DNA from: Planctomycetota bacterium
GTDB taxonomy: Bacteria; Planctomycetota; Planctomycetia; Planctomycetales; Planctomycetaceae
Direction of reading: 5' to 3'
DNA length: 64,000 nt
NCBI GenBank assembly: GCA_027623235.1
Contig: JAQBVJ010000015.1
Location: 1 to 64,000 of the forward strand
Shown here: positions 1-10,447 of the stretch, piece after piece
Numbering within the stretch: position 1 is the first letter of the stretch
Layout: each line of letters opens with the position of its first letter
The notes under the pieces: generated by a model
The model's database searches: none
What the model saw: the letters and a program-made list of their open reading frames with translations, nothing else
Told to the model about the DNA's origin: nothing
Translations under genes and position numbers: made by a program

Positions 1-1
1 C

Positions 2-283
2 CACAAAATCCAGGGGATCGGTGCCGGATTCATTCCTGCAATCCTCGACATGAGCCTCGTCGATGAGGTCGTCCAGGTGACCAACGAGGAAGCCCTCGAA
101 ATGGCACCGCGACTGGCAACCGAAGAAGGCATCATCTCGGGCATCAGCAGTGGGGCAGCGGTTGCCGCGGCACTGAAAGTTGCACAGCGACCGGAATCCG
201 CCGGCAAGACAATCGTCGTCATCCTCCCGGACTCGGGTGAACGATATCTCTCAACGCCGATGTTCGACTACGCCCGCGAGTAA
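2..283 (+). CDS. cysK: Cysteine synthase, C-terminal fragment
   Basis: This is the 3' end of a gene that begins before the window; the frame is open from base 2. Translation gives [12 protein letters not shown], the conserved stretch before the PLP-binding serine-rich region of O-acetylserine sulfhydrylases, then [18 protein letters not shown] and a C-terminal DSGERYLST motif, all typical of CysK/CysM fold-type II PLP enzymes. The family makes L-cysteine from O-acetylserine and sulfide in the cytoplasm. About 94 residues remain, so the catalytic lysine is outside the window. The gene converges on the minus-strand block that ends at 445. CysK is preferred to CysM or cystathionine beta-synthase from the GIGAGFIP motif, but this is a family-level call. 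Confidence 0.9.
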   Translation, partial: HKIQGIGAGFIPAILDMSLVDEVVQVTNEEALEMAPRLATEEGIISGISSGAAVAAALKVAQRPESAGKTIVVILPDSGERYLSTPMFDYARE

Positions 284-350
284 GCCTGCCTCGCCAGGAA
301 ATCGTCTCGACGACCCAGCTCGTTCGAAACAACTTCCCGTTTTCCAGATA

Positions 351-411
351 ACCCGAAGCGTCAGCGAGGGCGAACATCGAGTTGACGTTCGCCCTCGCTG
401 ACGCTTCGGGT
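351..411. repeat. Perfect 25-bp inverted repeat (family A)
   Basis: Arms 351-375 and 387-411 are exact reverse complements separated by 11 bases. The arm begins ACCCGAAGCGTCAGCGAG. It lies between the convergent cysK end and the end of the CRTAC1 gene, so it could terminate transcription from both sides. A diverged copy of the same arm pair is at 13759-13840, so this is a dispersed repeat and not only a local terminator. Confidence 0.9.
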
Positions 412-444
412 CACTAACGGAACCGCTCCCCAAAGTCGAATGAC

Positions 445-3390
445 TCAGGGACCGTTTGGAACGAGGTGGCCGCCTTCGACGAGCCACACTTCCTGGTTCG
501 TCGGCGTCTCATCAAACGTCTGCACACGACCTGACGGCCAGCGGACGACCAGTTTCCGGATCGTCTCGCTTGTTCCGGTGCCGAAAATGAGCCGTCGCTC
601 ATTGCTCGCCTGATAACCGTCGCCAGCCGTCAGCTGCCGGACAATTGTCCGATCGCCGACTGTCGCTTCAATCGTCGTACCGATCGCGTCGCGCGGAGAC
701 TGAACGCCGAACAGGCGAATCGAAAGAAACCGACCGGCTTCCGCGGTCGTGTTCGTCAACAGACTCGACGCGTCCAGCAGATGTCCGATGAACAGGTCGT
801 CTTTCCCGTCGCGATTCCAGTCACATCGCGCGACGGCCCGACCAAGCCACTCGTTCTGAAAGTACTCTCCCAGCGTCGATGGTTCGACGAGAACAAACCG
901 GCCAGACACACGCCGGAAAATCTGAGCAGGCATGCGCCACGGACGGCCCTGAGCACTGAGGTCATCGACGTTGCCGTTCGCAACAAACAGCTCGAGCGCG
1001 CCATCCAGATCCGCATCGAGAAACTGTGTTCCGAATCCCAGAACGTCCATGGATGGAAGCTCCAGCCCCTGCTCCCGAGTCCGGTCTTCAAAAAATCCGT
1101 CGGCAACATTCATGTAGAGCGTGTTCGACTCAAACAGAAAATTCGTCACCAGCGCATCCAGCTTCCCATCGCCATCCGCATCGCCCAGAGCGATGCCCAT
1201 GCCGCCTTCCGCCTTCCCGTTTTCGTTCACGGCAACCCCGGCACCGATGGCATATTCCTTCAGCTGCCAATCTTCGCCATCCGTTCGGTCGATTTGAAAA
1301 AGCAGATTGGGGGTCGTGTCGTTTGCCACAAACAAATCGAGCCTGCCTCGCCCAGAGATATCCCACGCGGCAACTCCAAGCCCTTTCCCAGCCGACAGCA
1401 GATCAGATTTCAGTTCAACAAACCGGCCCTCACCGTCGTTGATCCACAAACGATCGTCCGCGCCGTCAAATTGAAATGGTGCGCAATGGCGAGGCGAACC
1501 GTCTTCGTGAGTGCAAACCCTCTCAAAAACATCTGATCCGGTCAGATAGTTGACCTCGTAAAGATCCGGGTGTCCGTCACCCGTCAGATCAACCATCACA
1601 CAACTCGTCGTCCAGTCGTCGCCGGACAGACCGACCTCGCGAGTGGCATTCGAAAAGGTGCCGTCTCCGTTATTGATCCACAATTGGTTCTGCCCAATGT
1701 TTGCCACAAACACATCGGGAAATCCGTCGGAGTTATAATCGCCAATTGTTACGCCCTGCCCGAATCCGCATTCGTCGATTCGAGCCGAAGACGAGACATT
1801 CTCAAATCGCTTTCCCTGATGATTTCGAAACAGCGTGTCGAGAAAACGAACCGTCCCGTCCGGACCGACAGGCTCGCCCCAGGGGTGCCCTTGCGAAAAC
1901 ACAGCATCACTGAATCCGTCCAGGTCGTAATCGAGTACGCCGATTCCGCCCCCCGTAAGGTCGTACATCATCGGCGATTTCTCACCAGAAGCGCCATTGC
2001 AGTAGCGAAACGTCAGCCCGACCTCTTCCGATTCGTCCCGGAATGAAAGTCGCACAGACGTGGCAGCTTCTGGCCGTGTCACCTTTCGTGCGATTCGCTG
2101 AAAGCTCGGCCGTGGAAAGGCAGACAGATCGATCTTCTTTGCCAGATGAAACTGGTCCCCGGTGCGCTGCGCCTTCTCTCGCGTCAATTCGTGACGGAGC
2201 CGCGCCGCCATTTGCCGGGCCTCAACGTGATCTGGATCTTTCTCCACAGCAAAAACGCACCAGCCGCTGGCTTCGTGAAACTGCCCAACCGCTTCCAGAT
2301 GGCGTGCCAGCTCAAGCAACGAGCCAACGGCAGGAGAGTCACCCGAGGACAGGACGCGACCCCGCGCGGACACCACCTTGCCGAGTAGACGGACTCGTTC
2401 AGCGAACATTTCCGACTCGGCCGTTCGACCTTTTTCGGCGAGGAGCCGCGCCAGCCTTGAGTTAGCCGTAAGAGATTCCGGCTCACGAAGACAGGCCTCC
2501 CAGTAACAGCGAATCGCCCCATCCGTGTCAGCACGCGCATCAGCCATTTTGCCGAGCACAACCCAGACATCGGACAAAGTCTCGGCCTGTTCGGGCAGTG
2601 ACTTCTGCCAGCTGTCAAGCAGGTCCACGTTCCCACCATCGAGCAATCGCTGCCCCAGTGCGGCGTGAGCGAAAATGTCCTTCGGGTCGATCGCGATTGC
2701 CTGGCGAAGCAGTGAAATGGCATCGTCATTCCGGTCCTGAACCGATGCCAGAAGCGCCAGCCCAGTCAGAGGTCGCGTATCACCCGGATCTGTCGCTCGA
2801 GCTTTTTCCAGCTCTGCTTGATCGTCGATCGAAGCCGCCGAGCTGCCCATCAGAACAATCAGATCCGTCGCGTAGCCTGAACGGATCAGATTCAGTGCAA
2901 CGGGAATCGCCTCACTCCGCCTGTCACTGCGAAACAGCAGCCGTGCCAACTCGGAGCTGGCTTCAACATGGGAAGGTGCAAGATCCAGGACGCTTCGCCA
3001 TGCGGACTCGGCATCCGCCATCCTGTGCAACTCGTAGTCCGTCAGTCGAGCAACCATCAACAGCGCCCGCAATTGAAGCTCAACGTTTTTCGTTTTGACT
3101 CGACCGGCGTATTCAATCGCGCGGGAGTATTCGCCCTGCTCGACAGCACAATCTGCCGCAAGAAAAGCGGCCTGAAAAAGCGACGAGTTCAGGTCGAGTG
3201 CCGCCGCCGCCGATGTTTCGGCCGCAGCCAGATCACCGGATGCCAGGGACTGCCTGGCCTGAATCAAAAGACGATCTGCCCTGGCCAGCGGCTGGTTGTA
3301 GAAATGCCAGCCGCACCAGGCAACAGTGACGACAGCGGCAAGGACAATCCGCACTGTCCACCGCCGTACATTCTGACTCCGGAACGTCAT
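445..3390 (-). CDS. TPR + CRTAC1-type (FG-GAP/ASPIC-UnbV) protein
   Basis: The product is a 981-residue envelope or exported protein. A single N-terminal hydrophobic segment (about residues 10-28) is followed by TPR-like helical repeats (about 35-430). Residues about 447-885 form an FG-GAP/VCBS-type beta-propeller with repeated calcium-binding loops such as DYDLDGFSD, DYNSDGFPD, DADGDGKLD and DWNRDGKDD. The last ~95 residues are an ASPIC/UnbV domain (GDGYQASNERRLIFG, VRWPSGRVQ). The frame stays open for 73 codons upstream to a TTG, but that would run into the preceding gene; the ATG at 3390 gives the hydrophobic N-terminus at the right place and has AGGA upstream. It is the last gene of the block and a tandem paralogue of the gene before it, with a gap of 100 bases. 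Function is unknown; CRTAC1-type proteins are generally thought to be secreted calcium-binding proteins. Confidence 0.88.
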   Translation of the reverse strand: MTFRSQNVRRWTVRIVLAAVVTVAWCGWHFYNQPLARADRLLIQARQSLASGDLAAAETSAAAALDLNSSLFQAAFLAADCAVEQGEYSRAIEYAGRVKTKNVELQLRALLMVARLTDYELHRMADAESAWRSVLDLAPSHVEASSELARLLFRSDRRSEAIPVALNLIRSGYATDLIVLMGSSAASIDDQAELEKARATDPGDTRPLTGLALLASVQDRNDDAISLLRQAIAIDPKDIFAHAALGQRLLDGGNVDLLDSWQKSLPEQAETLSDVWVVLGKMADARADTDGAIRCYWEACLREPESLTANSRLARLLAEKGRTAESEMFAERVRLLGKVVSARGRVLSSGDSPAVGSLLELARHLEAVGQFHEASGWCVFAVEKDPDHVEARQMAARLRHELTREKAQRTGDQFHLAKKIDLSAFPRPSFQRIARKVTRPEAATSVRLSFRDESEEVGLTFRYCNGASGEKSPMMYDLTGGGIGVLDYDLDGFSDAVFSQGHPWGEPVGPDGTVRFLDTLFRNHQGKRFENVSSSARIDECGFGQGVTIGDYNSDGFPDVFVANIGQNQLWINNGDGTFSNATREVGLSGDDWTTSCVMVDLTGDGHPDLYEVNYLTGSDVFERVCTHEDGSPRHCAPFQFDGADDRLWINDGEGRFVELKSDLLSAGKGLGVAAWDISGRGRLDLFVANDTTPNLLFQIDRTDGEDWQLKEYAIGAGVAVNENGKAEGGMGIALGDADGDGKLDALVTNFLFESNTLYMNVADGFFEDRTREQGLELPSMDVLGFGTQFLDADLDGALELFVANGNVDDLSAQGRPWRMPAQIFRRVSGRFVLVEPSTLGEYFQNEWLGRAVARCDWNRDGKDDLFIGHLLDASSLLTNTTAEAGRFLSIRLFGVQSPRDAIGTTIEATVGDRTIVRQLTAGDGYQASNERRLIFGTGTSETIRKLVVRWPSGRVQTFDETPTNQEVWLVEGGHLVPNGP

Positions 3391-3490
3391 GGGGAAATCC
3401 TGACGGCGGTTTCGATCCCAGGCTGTCGCATCGGATGAATTTTCAAAAGCGATTTCGAACAGAGGGTTGAATGAGATCGCCACAGCCAGA

Positions 3491-6400
3491 CTACGGAGCC
3501 ACTGGTCGCGGCTCCACTTGAATCGAGCGGGGAACACGGCCGCTCCATAGCGTCCCGGAGTCACCTGACTCAACAACTCGAATTGTGACGTTGGCCGGCA
3601 AGTCTTCAACGACAGTGACCTTCCCTGACGGCCAGGTCACCTTCATGCTGGCGATTCTTTCCGCGTCTCCAATTCCAAACTGAAGCACTCGCTGGTTACT
3701 CGCCATGTAACCGTCTCCGGCGACCAGTTGACTGGTCCAGCGGTGACCTACAGTTTTCACCTCAACGACTGTCCCGATGGCATCCCGAGCCGTCGATGTC
3801 GCACACAGCTCGACGTTCAGAAAATGTCCGGCAGCACTCTCATTCGTTGTGATGACTGCAGGTTCTCGAATATTCGACACGACAAATTCCATGCGTCCGT
3901 CGTCATTCCAGTCGAGCCGCGCGAGAGCGCGGCCCGCTCGTTCCTGACTGAAGAATGGACCAGCTTCCGCCGGATGGACCTCTTCGAATTTGCCGCCAAG
4001 GTTCCTGAAGAACTGAGGCTTCATTCCGTATCGTCCGCCGTCTTCCCGCATGTCATCAACGTCGCCGTTGACGACAACCAGATCCGGGTCGCCGTCCAGG
4101 TCCGCATCGATAAACTGCGTCCCCCACCCAACATAGGCCATGCTCGGTGCTTCCAGTCCGTACTGGCTTGTGGCATCGGTGAACAGGCCATTCGAATCCT
4201 GCAGATACAACGTATTTGCTTCCTCTTTGAAATTCGTCACAAAAAAATCGAGCCGGTCGTCACCATTCACATCGGCCGCAGCGATCCCCATGCAAGCCAT
4301 CGTGAGCCCGTCTTCATTGAAAGCCAGTCCGGATGAAATCCCGTGATCCTCCAACTGAAGGTTCTGCACATTCCCTGCCGGAACACTCTTGAGAAAAAGA
4401 TTGGCAACCTGGTCGTTCGAGATAAACAGACTTGGCCGCCCACTGTGAAAAATGTCAGCAGCGATCACTCCCAGTCCGGAATCTCTCTTCACCGTGAACT
4501 CAGCATCGCTGCGCATTTCCGCAATCGAAATAGAATCAAAAGAACCATCGCCGCGGCTGACGTGAACGACATCGGACTCGCCATAGAACTGCTTTGGGGA
4601 ACAACCCCGGCCGTCGCAAATGGCCACAAAAATATCGTCGCCGCGAAGGTAGTTAACGTCGTACAGGTCCGGCAGACCGTCGGCGTTCAAATCCACGATC
4701 AGGCAACTTGAAGTCCAGACCTTGCCAGCCAGCCCCGCACTCGATGTGACATCAGAAAATGTCCCGTCACCGTTGTTCATAAAAAGCCGGTTGGCCCCAA
4801 TGACCCCAACGTAGAGATCCGGGAAACCATCTTCGTTGAAATCCCCCTGCGAGACTCCCTGCCCGTATTCAAGACACTGAATGCCGACATTTGACGTGAC
4901 GTCAACAAATCGACGGCCACCTTCGTTGCGAAACAAGCGGTCCGAATACTTCTCACTCAGTTCTGGTGTCTGCTCACCGTGCTTCCAATCGGCCCCTTGC
5001 GTGAAATACAGATCAGGCCACCGGTCTCCATCAAAATCCACGACCGCAACACCACCACCCGATTGTTCAAACATCCGCCCGCCTTTTGAGGACGAATCGA
5101 AACCGTTGAAGTACGCGAAATCGACTCCGAGATTTTTTTCAATCCGAAAACTGATTTTCTCAGCGCGCGATTCAGTCCGTTGCTGCTTCGCGATCGGACT
5201 CAACGAATCAAGGAACCACCGATGATCAGGAAATCCCGATAAATCGTGCGTCAGAGCTGGATTCGATTCCACATGCGGCGACCCGGCTTGACTACCTCGT
5301 GAAGACAATCTGACGAGGGCGTCCTGCGGCCAGTCCGAGTGCTGAAATCGAGTCGACGATAACTCCGCCCAGGCACGGGCTTCCCTGTCTCTCCCGATAC
5401 TTTCAAGAATTTCAACCACCGACCGGAAAGCCGGCTCGTGTCGCCCATCAGACTTGATGACCTCGTTCAGCTCACCAGTCAACGCCAGAAGCCTTGTCCC
5501 CTGATCGATAAACACCTTTGCTGCGTCGTGAGTCAATACGGTCAAGACCTGGCCAAGCTGGTAATTTGCCCGCCGATGCGATGGTGCAATCTTCACCGCC
5601 TCCCAACTGCAGCGAGCCGCGATCTGCAGCTCGCCGTGCTTTCTTGCAAAGAGCCCACGAACAAACCAGATGTCTGGATGACCGTTCGCTCCCTCCGGCA
5701 ACTGGCGATGCCATTTCACGAATGCAAAATCATCATCGACCAGCAGTTCACCCAGTTTTGCCTGCGCGGACAGAATCTCTGGTTGAGCTTGAACAACGGA
5801 AGTCAGAATCTCTCTGCATCCATCCAAACGCCCCTTGGCGATCTCGTTGGAAACATGTGCAAGCCGCACGTAAACATCGTCAGGGGAACGGTTGCGGCAC
5901 TGCAGCAGAAATTCCGGTTGCTCGACCGGACGCTCAGCGTCCCCAATTAAGGACAGCCCGTCAGTCGTGATTTCGCCGTAACCAACAAGTGCCCATAAAT
6001 GAGGCAGAGACTCCCAGCGGCGGCCGCTGAATCCCCTTAAGAATGCGACCCGCGCGTGCGCCAACAGATGGTCCGGCTTGCTCGCGAGAACGTGCTCAAA
6101 GCACTCTTCAGCTCGGAACAGCTGTCCAGAAAGTCGATAAGCCTCACCGAGTTCGTAGACGGCCGTGAGACTTCGCTCTGTATCGTCCCGAGGGATCTGC
6201 AGGAAATATTGAATTGCCTTTTCAAGTTCGTCAGCTCTGAACGCAGCCTGCCCGGCGATGAGCCGGGCCTCCACCCACAGGGTGTCCTGCTCTGGGACGG
6301 CACTCGCATATCTTTCGGCGTCTGAATAGTCGCCTTTCAGGAGGGCAACCCGAGCCAGATCAAGCGAGTCCTGGGCCGAAGGTCCTGTCCACCAGAATAC

Positions 6401-6496
6401 GGCACCAACGCACAATGCCGCCACCACAGCAGAAGCGGACACGATTCTGGACTTACGCAAATGTGCCCTGCGTTCATTTGCCATGGGGAGCGACAT
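3491..6496 (-). CDS. TPR + CRTAC1-type (FG-GAP/ASPIC-UnbV) protein, paralogue
   Basis: This 1001-residue protein has the same order of parts as its downstream neighbour: an N-terminal membrane anchor or signal (about residues 17-37), TPR-like repeats (about 40-430), a beta-propeller from about 450 with DFDGDRWPD, DFNEDGFPD and DADLDGDPD loops, and a C-terminal ASPIC/UnbV domain (GDGYMASNQRVLQFG, VTWPSGKV). A CDGRGC pair in the propeller matches the CTHEDGSPRHC pair of the neighbour, which marks them as the same subfamily. ATG codons at 6496 and 6484 are both possible starts; 6496 is kept because it lies 10 bases after the preceding stop. The tight spacing to the lipoprotein gene suggests co-transcription. 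Function is unknown. Confidence 0.88.
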   Translation of the reverse strand: MSLPMANERRAHLRKSRIVSASAVVAALCVGAVFWWTGPSAQDSLDLARVALLKGDYSDAERYASAVPEQDTLWVEARLIAGQAAFRADELEKAIQYFLQIPRDDTERSLTAVYELGEAYRLSGQLFRAEECFEHVLASKPDHLLAHARVAFLRGFSGRRWESLPHLWALVGYGEITTDGLSLIGDAERPVEQPEFLLQCRNRSPDDVYVRLAHVSNEIAKGRLDGCREILTSVVQAQPEILSAQAKLGELLVDDDFAFVKWHRQLPEGANGHPDIWFVRGLFARKHGELQIAARCSWEAVKIAPSHRRANYQLGQVLTVLTHDAAKVFIDQGTRLLALTGELNEVIKSDGRHEPAFRSVVEILESIGRDREARAWAELSSTRFQHSDWPQDALVRLSSRGSQAGSPHVESNPALTHDLSGFPDHRWFLDSLSPIAKQQRTESRAEKISFRIEKNLGVDFAYFNGFDSSSKGGRMFEQSGGGVAVVDFDGDRWPDLYFTQGADWKHGEQTPELSEKYSDRLFRNEGGRRFVDVTSNVGIQCLEYGQGVSQGDFNEDGFPDLYVGVIGANRLFMNNGDGTFSDVTSSAGLAGKVWTSSCLIVDLNADGLPDLYDVNYLRGDDIFVAICDGRGCSPKQFYGESDVVHVSRGDGSFDSISIAEMRSDAEFTVKRDSGLGVIAADIFHSGRPSLFISNDQVANLFLKSVPAGNVQNLQLEDHGISSGLAFNEDGLTMACMGIAAADVNGDDRLDFFVTNFKEEANTLYLQDSNGLFTDATSQYGLEAPSMAYVGWGTQFIDADLDGDPDLVVVNGDVDDMREDGGRYGMKPQFFRNLGGKFEEVHPAEAGPFFSQERAGRALARLDWNDDGRMEFVVSNIREPAVITTNESAAGHFLNVELCATSTARDAIGTVVEVKTVGHRWTSQLVAGDGYMASNQRVLQFGIGDAERIASMKVTWPSGKVTVVEDLPANVTIRVVESGDSGTLWSGRVPRSIQVEPRPVAP

Positions 6497-6506
6497 TCCC
6501 GGCGAC

Positions 6507-7022
6507 TTACAGTTCCAGCTTCAGGTCGATGACGTTTTCTTTGCCGGCTTCCACGATCCCTGTCAGATCAGTGCTGTCGACATCCGCGTACTTTCCCGGA
6601 AGGCTGGACACACTGCCTGCGGAACTCTCGGCCGCATCATGCGAGCCGGTGGCAGTGGGATCCGATCCACTGGCGCGTGCCTTCTGAAACGCATCATGAT
6701 CCGTCACTGCTTTTCCCGTATCCGCCTTTTTTGCGCTTCTGATCACAAGTACTCGATACTCCCCGACAATCGCTCCATCCCCGGTGTCATACGTCGTCAG
6801 GGTGTATTTGCCGTTGTCGTCGGTTTGTCCCGTCGCCACGCGCTGATCTGATCCGGCGGGAGTAAACATCACCGTTGCATTGGCAACTGGAGCCCCGGCT
6901 AAAGTCACAGTCCCCTGCACCGCGTGGGTTGGTTTGCGACCTGCCGTACCGTCTCCCGAGCAACCGACAATAGCCCCAAGCAGAATGATGACCGCCAAAA
7001 TTTTCGCAAATCCGTAATTCAT
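6507..7022 (-). CDS. Small lipoprotein with carboxypeptidase-regulatory-like fold
   Basis: The protein has about 171 residues. A lipobox (LLGAIVGC) sits at the end of a short hydrophobic signal, predicting a lipid-anchored protein. The rest looks like one Ig-like carboxypeptidase-regulatory domain: VQGTVTLAGAPVANATVMF, then TDDNGKYTL and GEYRVLV. An in-frame TTG lies four codons upstream, but the ATG at 7022 has TTGAGG about 8 bases before it and is preferred. Small lipoproteins of this type very often follow a DUF1559 gene in planctomycetes, as here. A hairpin terminator separates the two, so this gene is probably expressed by read-through at a lower level. Confidence 0.8.
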   Translation of the reverse strand: MNYGFAKILAVIILLGAIVGCSGDGTAGRKPTHAVQGTVTLAGAPVANATVMFTPAGSDQRVATGQTDDNGKYTLTTYDTGDGAIVGEYRVLVIRSAKKADTGKAVTDHDAFQKARASGSDPTATGSHDAAESSAGSVSSLPGKYADVDSTDLTGIVEAGKENVIDLKLEL

Positions 7023-7040
7023 TGATCGCCTCAACTATTT

Positions 7041-7070
7041 AAAAACAGGGGCTACATCGCGTAGCCCCTG
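7041..7070 (-). terminator. Rho-independent terminator after DUF1559 gene
   Basis: A perfect 10-bp stem (7046-7055 with 7061-7070, CAGGGGCTAC / GTAGCCCCTG) with a 5-base loop is followed on the minus strand by five T residues and then AAATAG. It lies 33 bases past the DUF1559 stop and just before the ribosome-binding site of the lipoprotein gene. Confidence 0.85.
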
Positions 7071-7103
7071 CAAAACCAAATATGTCGCGTCACGCCAGCA
7101 GAA

Positions 7104-8177
<1,074 letters not shown>

Positions 8178-8223
8178 GGCAAACCTTTCATGACTGAAAA
8201 AAAGAAAAAGTACAACACATCGC

Positions 8224-8243
8224 ACGCCTGGAACACCAGGCGT
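8224..8243. terminator. Short palindrome in the gap before the DUF1559 gene
   Basis: ACGCCTGG and CCAGGCGT pair across a 4-base loop. On the minus strand T-rich DNA (8195-8208) follows about 15 bases later, so this could be a weak terminator of the CRTAC1 lipoprotein gene or part of the DUF1559 promoter region. The rest of 8178-8435 shows no gene. Confidence 0.35.
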
Positions 8244-8435
8244 CACTCAAAATATGATGAACCCGAAAAAACGCGGACGCAGAAAGAGACCGAAAAACAC
8301 GTGGAGCGTCACAGACTTCGTCCTGATGGACTTTATGCGCGGCAGTCTGGACGATTTGAGCGAGGATTTCTAACTGAACTCTACTCCGAACACCAACTCA
8401 TCCCTCAGAAAATGCATGAGGATTTGCATCGAAAA

Positions 8436-10364
8436 TCACTTCGTACGAAGCGGGCCCTGCCGTTCGATTGCCGTCCACACGCCCGGATTTGTCCGAGTAT
8501 GCGTATCCACACTGCCTGAAGGCCAGTTGATTCGAATTGTCAGGTCGGACCTCTTTTGGAGCCCCAAATGGATTTCCTGCGCGGATGCCGACTGGAATCC
8601 CGCACCACCTACAAGTTCGCGTCGCAGGGGAACCACATCGGATACGACCTCCACAACAGTTCCGATCCCGTTTCGATTTGATCTCGTCCCGACCAGCCGC
8701 AGGACGATCGAATTTCCCCCTGCGGTTTCGTTCTGAAGGGCGACTGACGAATCCTGCTGGTGAGAAACCACCGCGTCGATCCTTCCGTCGCGATCGAGGT
8801 CGCCGATGGCCAGTCCCCGACCAATCCACGCCTTCCGAAAAAACTCACCGCTCCAGTCAGAAACGTCCTCGAAACTTCCATCGCGCCGGCTTCTGTAAAG
8901 TTGAGGTCGCATTCGGTAGGGCTCATTCCTCAGCCAGGTTCTGTCATCGACATGTCCATTCGCCACGATCAGATCCAGCCAGCCGTTGTTGTCACAATCC
9001 AGAAACGCCGTCCCAAACCCGAGCGACTGCCGACTTGTCGTGCCAAGACGGCTTCCGCGTGTGGAGTCCTCAAACGTGAAATTTCCCCGATTGAGGTACA
9101 GGGTGTTCGTGTCTCCGAAAAAATGGGTGAGGAACAGATCGGCGAGCCCGTTTCGATCACAGTCTCCGACGGCGATTCCCATGCTGGCCTGAGCGAACCC
9201 GTCTTCATTGAGAGCGACCGCCCCCGCCAGGGCGCGATCTTCAAACCGCGGCACAGCCCCGAGTCCAGGGACGAGCGTGGATCGCACCCCCTCGACTGGA
9301 GGACCGAAAAGAAAATTGGCCTCTCCGTCGTTTGCGACGTAAATCTCCGGTTTCAAATCTCCGTCGAGGTCAACGACCGCAACGCCAAGACCTTTCCCGT
9401 TCAGCCCGTCGATGCCGCACGCTTTCGTACAGTCGACCAGTCGTCCGGCTCCGTCCGAAAGGAAGAGCACATCGTCGACGCCGTCAAACAGCGTCGGTGG
9501 ACAACCGGTATAGCCGTCCGGGCTTCTTTTTTCCGGGCAGAGCCTGGGCGACTCGTCCGACTCATCCAGATAATTCACGACATACAGGTCGAGGTGCCCG
9601 TCTCCGTTGAGGTCCGCAAAAGCCGCGCTCGAGCTCCACTGCGGAACGGCGGATCCGGTTGAGTCTGTCACGTCGCTGAAAGTGCCGTCGCCGTTGTTCT
9701 GCCAGAATGTGTTCCGGCCAAACGCCGTCAGGTAGAGATCGTCGAAGCCGTCCGCGTTGAAATCTCCGACCGCGCAACCGTGTGTCTGACCAAACTGAAC
9801 CAGCAGTGAGTCGCTCGCGATCGGCTCAAACTTCATTCCACCGAGGTTCCGGAACAGTTCGCCCGGCGTGCTGTGATCATCAAGCCTCACCGGCAATCGG
9901 CAGCCGTTTGTCATGTAGATATCCAGCAGGCCATCACCGTCGAAGTCAAAGAGAGCGACACCCCCTCCGTTGGTCTCGAGGATTCGTCGCTGTCCCTGAA
10001 TATCGTCGAACCTCTGAAATGCAAAACCCGATTCCGGACCGAGCATTCGGAAAGACGGAATGAGTCCCGGCGGTTTCGAGTCGGAACCCGCCTTTGTTTT
10101 TTGCCCCGGTTGAGGATTCGCCCCCGAACGATTCGCCCCCGAACGATTCGCCCCCGAACGATTCGCCCCTGACCGATTCGCCCCTGACCGATTCGCCCCT
10201 GACCGATTCGCCCCTGACGGGTGACCCGCTGACGGGTGACCCGCTGACGAGGCTGCCGACTGAGAACCGTCCTGCAGATTCTCTTCGTTGTCCGACCCGC
10301 AGCCACTCACAAGAGTGACGGCTAGAAGCAGCGGCAGGATCGATGGCAGCTGACGGAATCGCAT
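8436..10364 (-). CDS. CRTAC1-type lipoprotein with pentapeptide-repeat linker
   Basis: The protein has 642 residues. A signal ending in LAVTLVSGC predicts a lipoprotein. It is followed by a low-complexity linker made of two AGHPS and about six GANRS pentapeptides, then an FG-GAP-type propeller (DFDGDGLLD, DFNADGFDD, DLNGDGHLD, DCDRNGLAD) and a C-terminal ASPIC/UnbV domain (GGAGFQSASAQEIHLG, INWPSGSV). Unlike the two larger paralogues it has no TPRs; a separate TPR protein is encoded just upstream, so the domains may be split between two proteins here. ATG 10364 was chosen over an extension to 10442 because it begins the signal peptide. The RLCPEKRSP...GCPP pair matches the cysteine pair of the other CRTAC1 proteins. 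Function is unknown. Confidence 0.87.
   Translation of the reverse strand: MRFRQLPSILPLLLAVTLVSGCGSDNEENLQDGSQSAASSAGHPSAGHPSGANRSGANRSGANRSGANRSGANRSGANRSGANPQPGQKTKAGSDSKPPGLIPSFRMLGPESGFAFQRFDDIQGQRRILETNGGGVALFDFDGDGLLDIYMTNGCRLPVRLDDHSTPGELFRNLGGMKFEPIASDSLLVQFGQTHGCAVGDFNADGFDDLYLTAFGRNTFWQNNGDGTFSDVTDSTGSAVPQWSSSAAFADLNGDGHLDLYVVNYLDESDESPRLCPEKRSPDGYTGCPPTLFDGVDDVLFLSDGAGRLVDCTKACGIDGLNGKGLGVAVVDLDGDLKPEIYVANDGEANFLFGPPVEGVRSTLVPGLGAVPRFEDRALAGAVALNEDGFAQASMGIAVGDCDRNGLADLFLTHFFGDTNTLYLNRGNFTFEDSTRGSRLGTTSRQSLGFGTAFLDCDNNGWLDLIVANGHVDDRTWLRNEPYRMRPQLYRSRRDGSFEDVSDWSGEFFRKAWIGRGLAIGDLDRDGRIDAVVSHQQDSSVALQNETAGGNSIVLRLVGTRSNRNGIGTVVEVVSDVVPLRRELVGGAGFQSASAQEIHLGLQKRSDLTIRINWPSGSVDTHTRTNPGVWTAIERQGPLRTK
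10116..10250. repeat. Nine 15-bp tandem units inside a CDS
   Basis: Three units read ATTCGCCCCCGAACG, the next three ATTCGCCCCTGACCG, then one hybrid unit and two GTGACCCGCTGACGG-type units. The 15-bp period keeps the frame and encodes the GANRS/AGHPS pentapeptides of the lipoprotein linker. The block structure, with identical neighbours, suggests recent slippage or unequal exchange. Confidence 0.95.
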
Positions 10365-10447
10365 TGAACCGGAGTCTGGTCGCTGGGGTCGGGGCGAGTT
10401 GATTCTGATCTCACCACCAGTCGCAGGTGGCGAGACGACCAAAAAGC

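Noticed and set aside
10116-10250. CRISPR-like array
   Set aside because: Units are 15 bp, contiguous and in frame with a protein; no spacers or cas genes.
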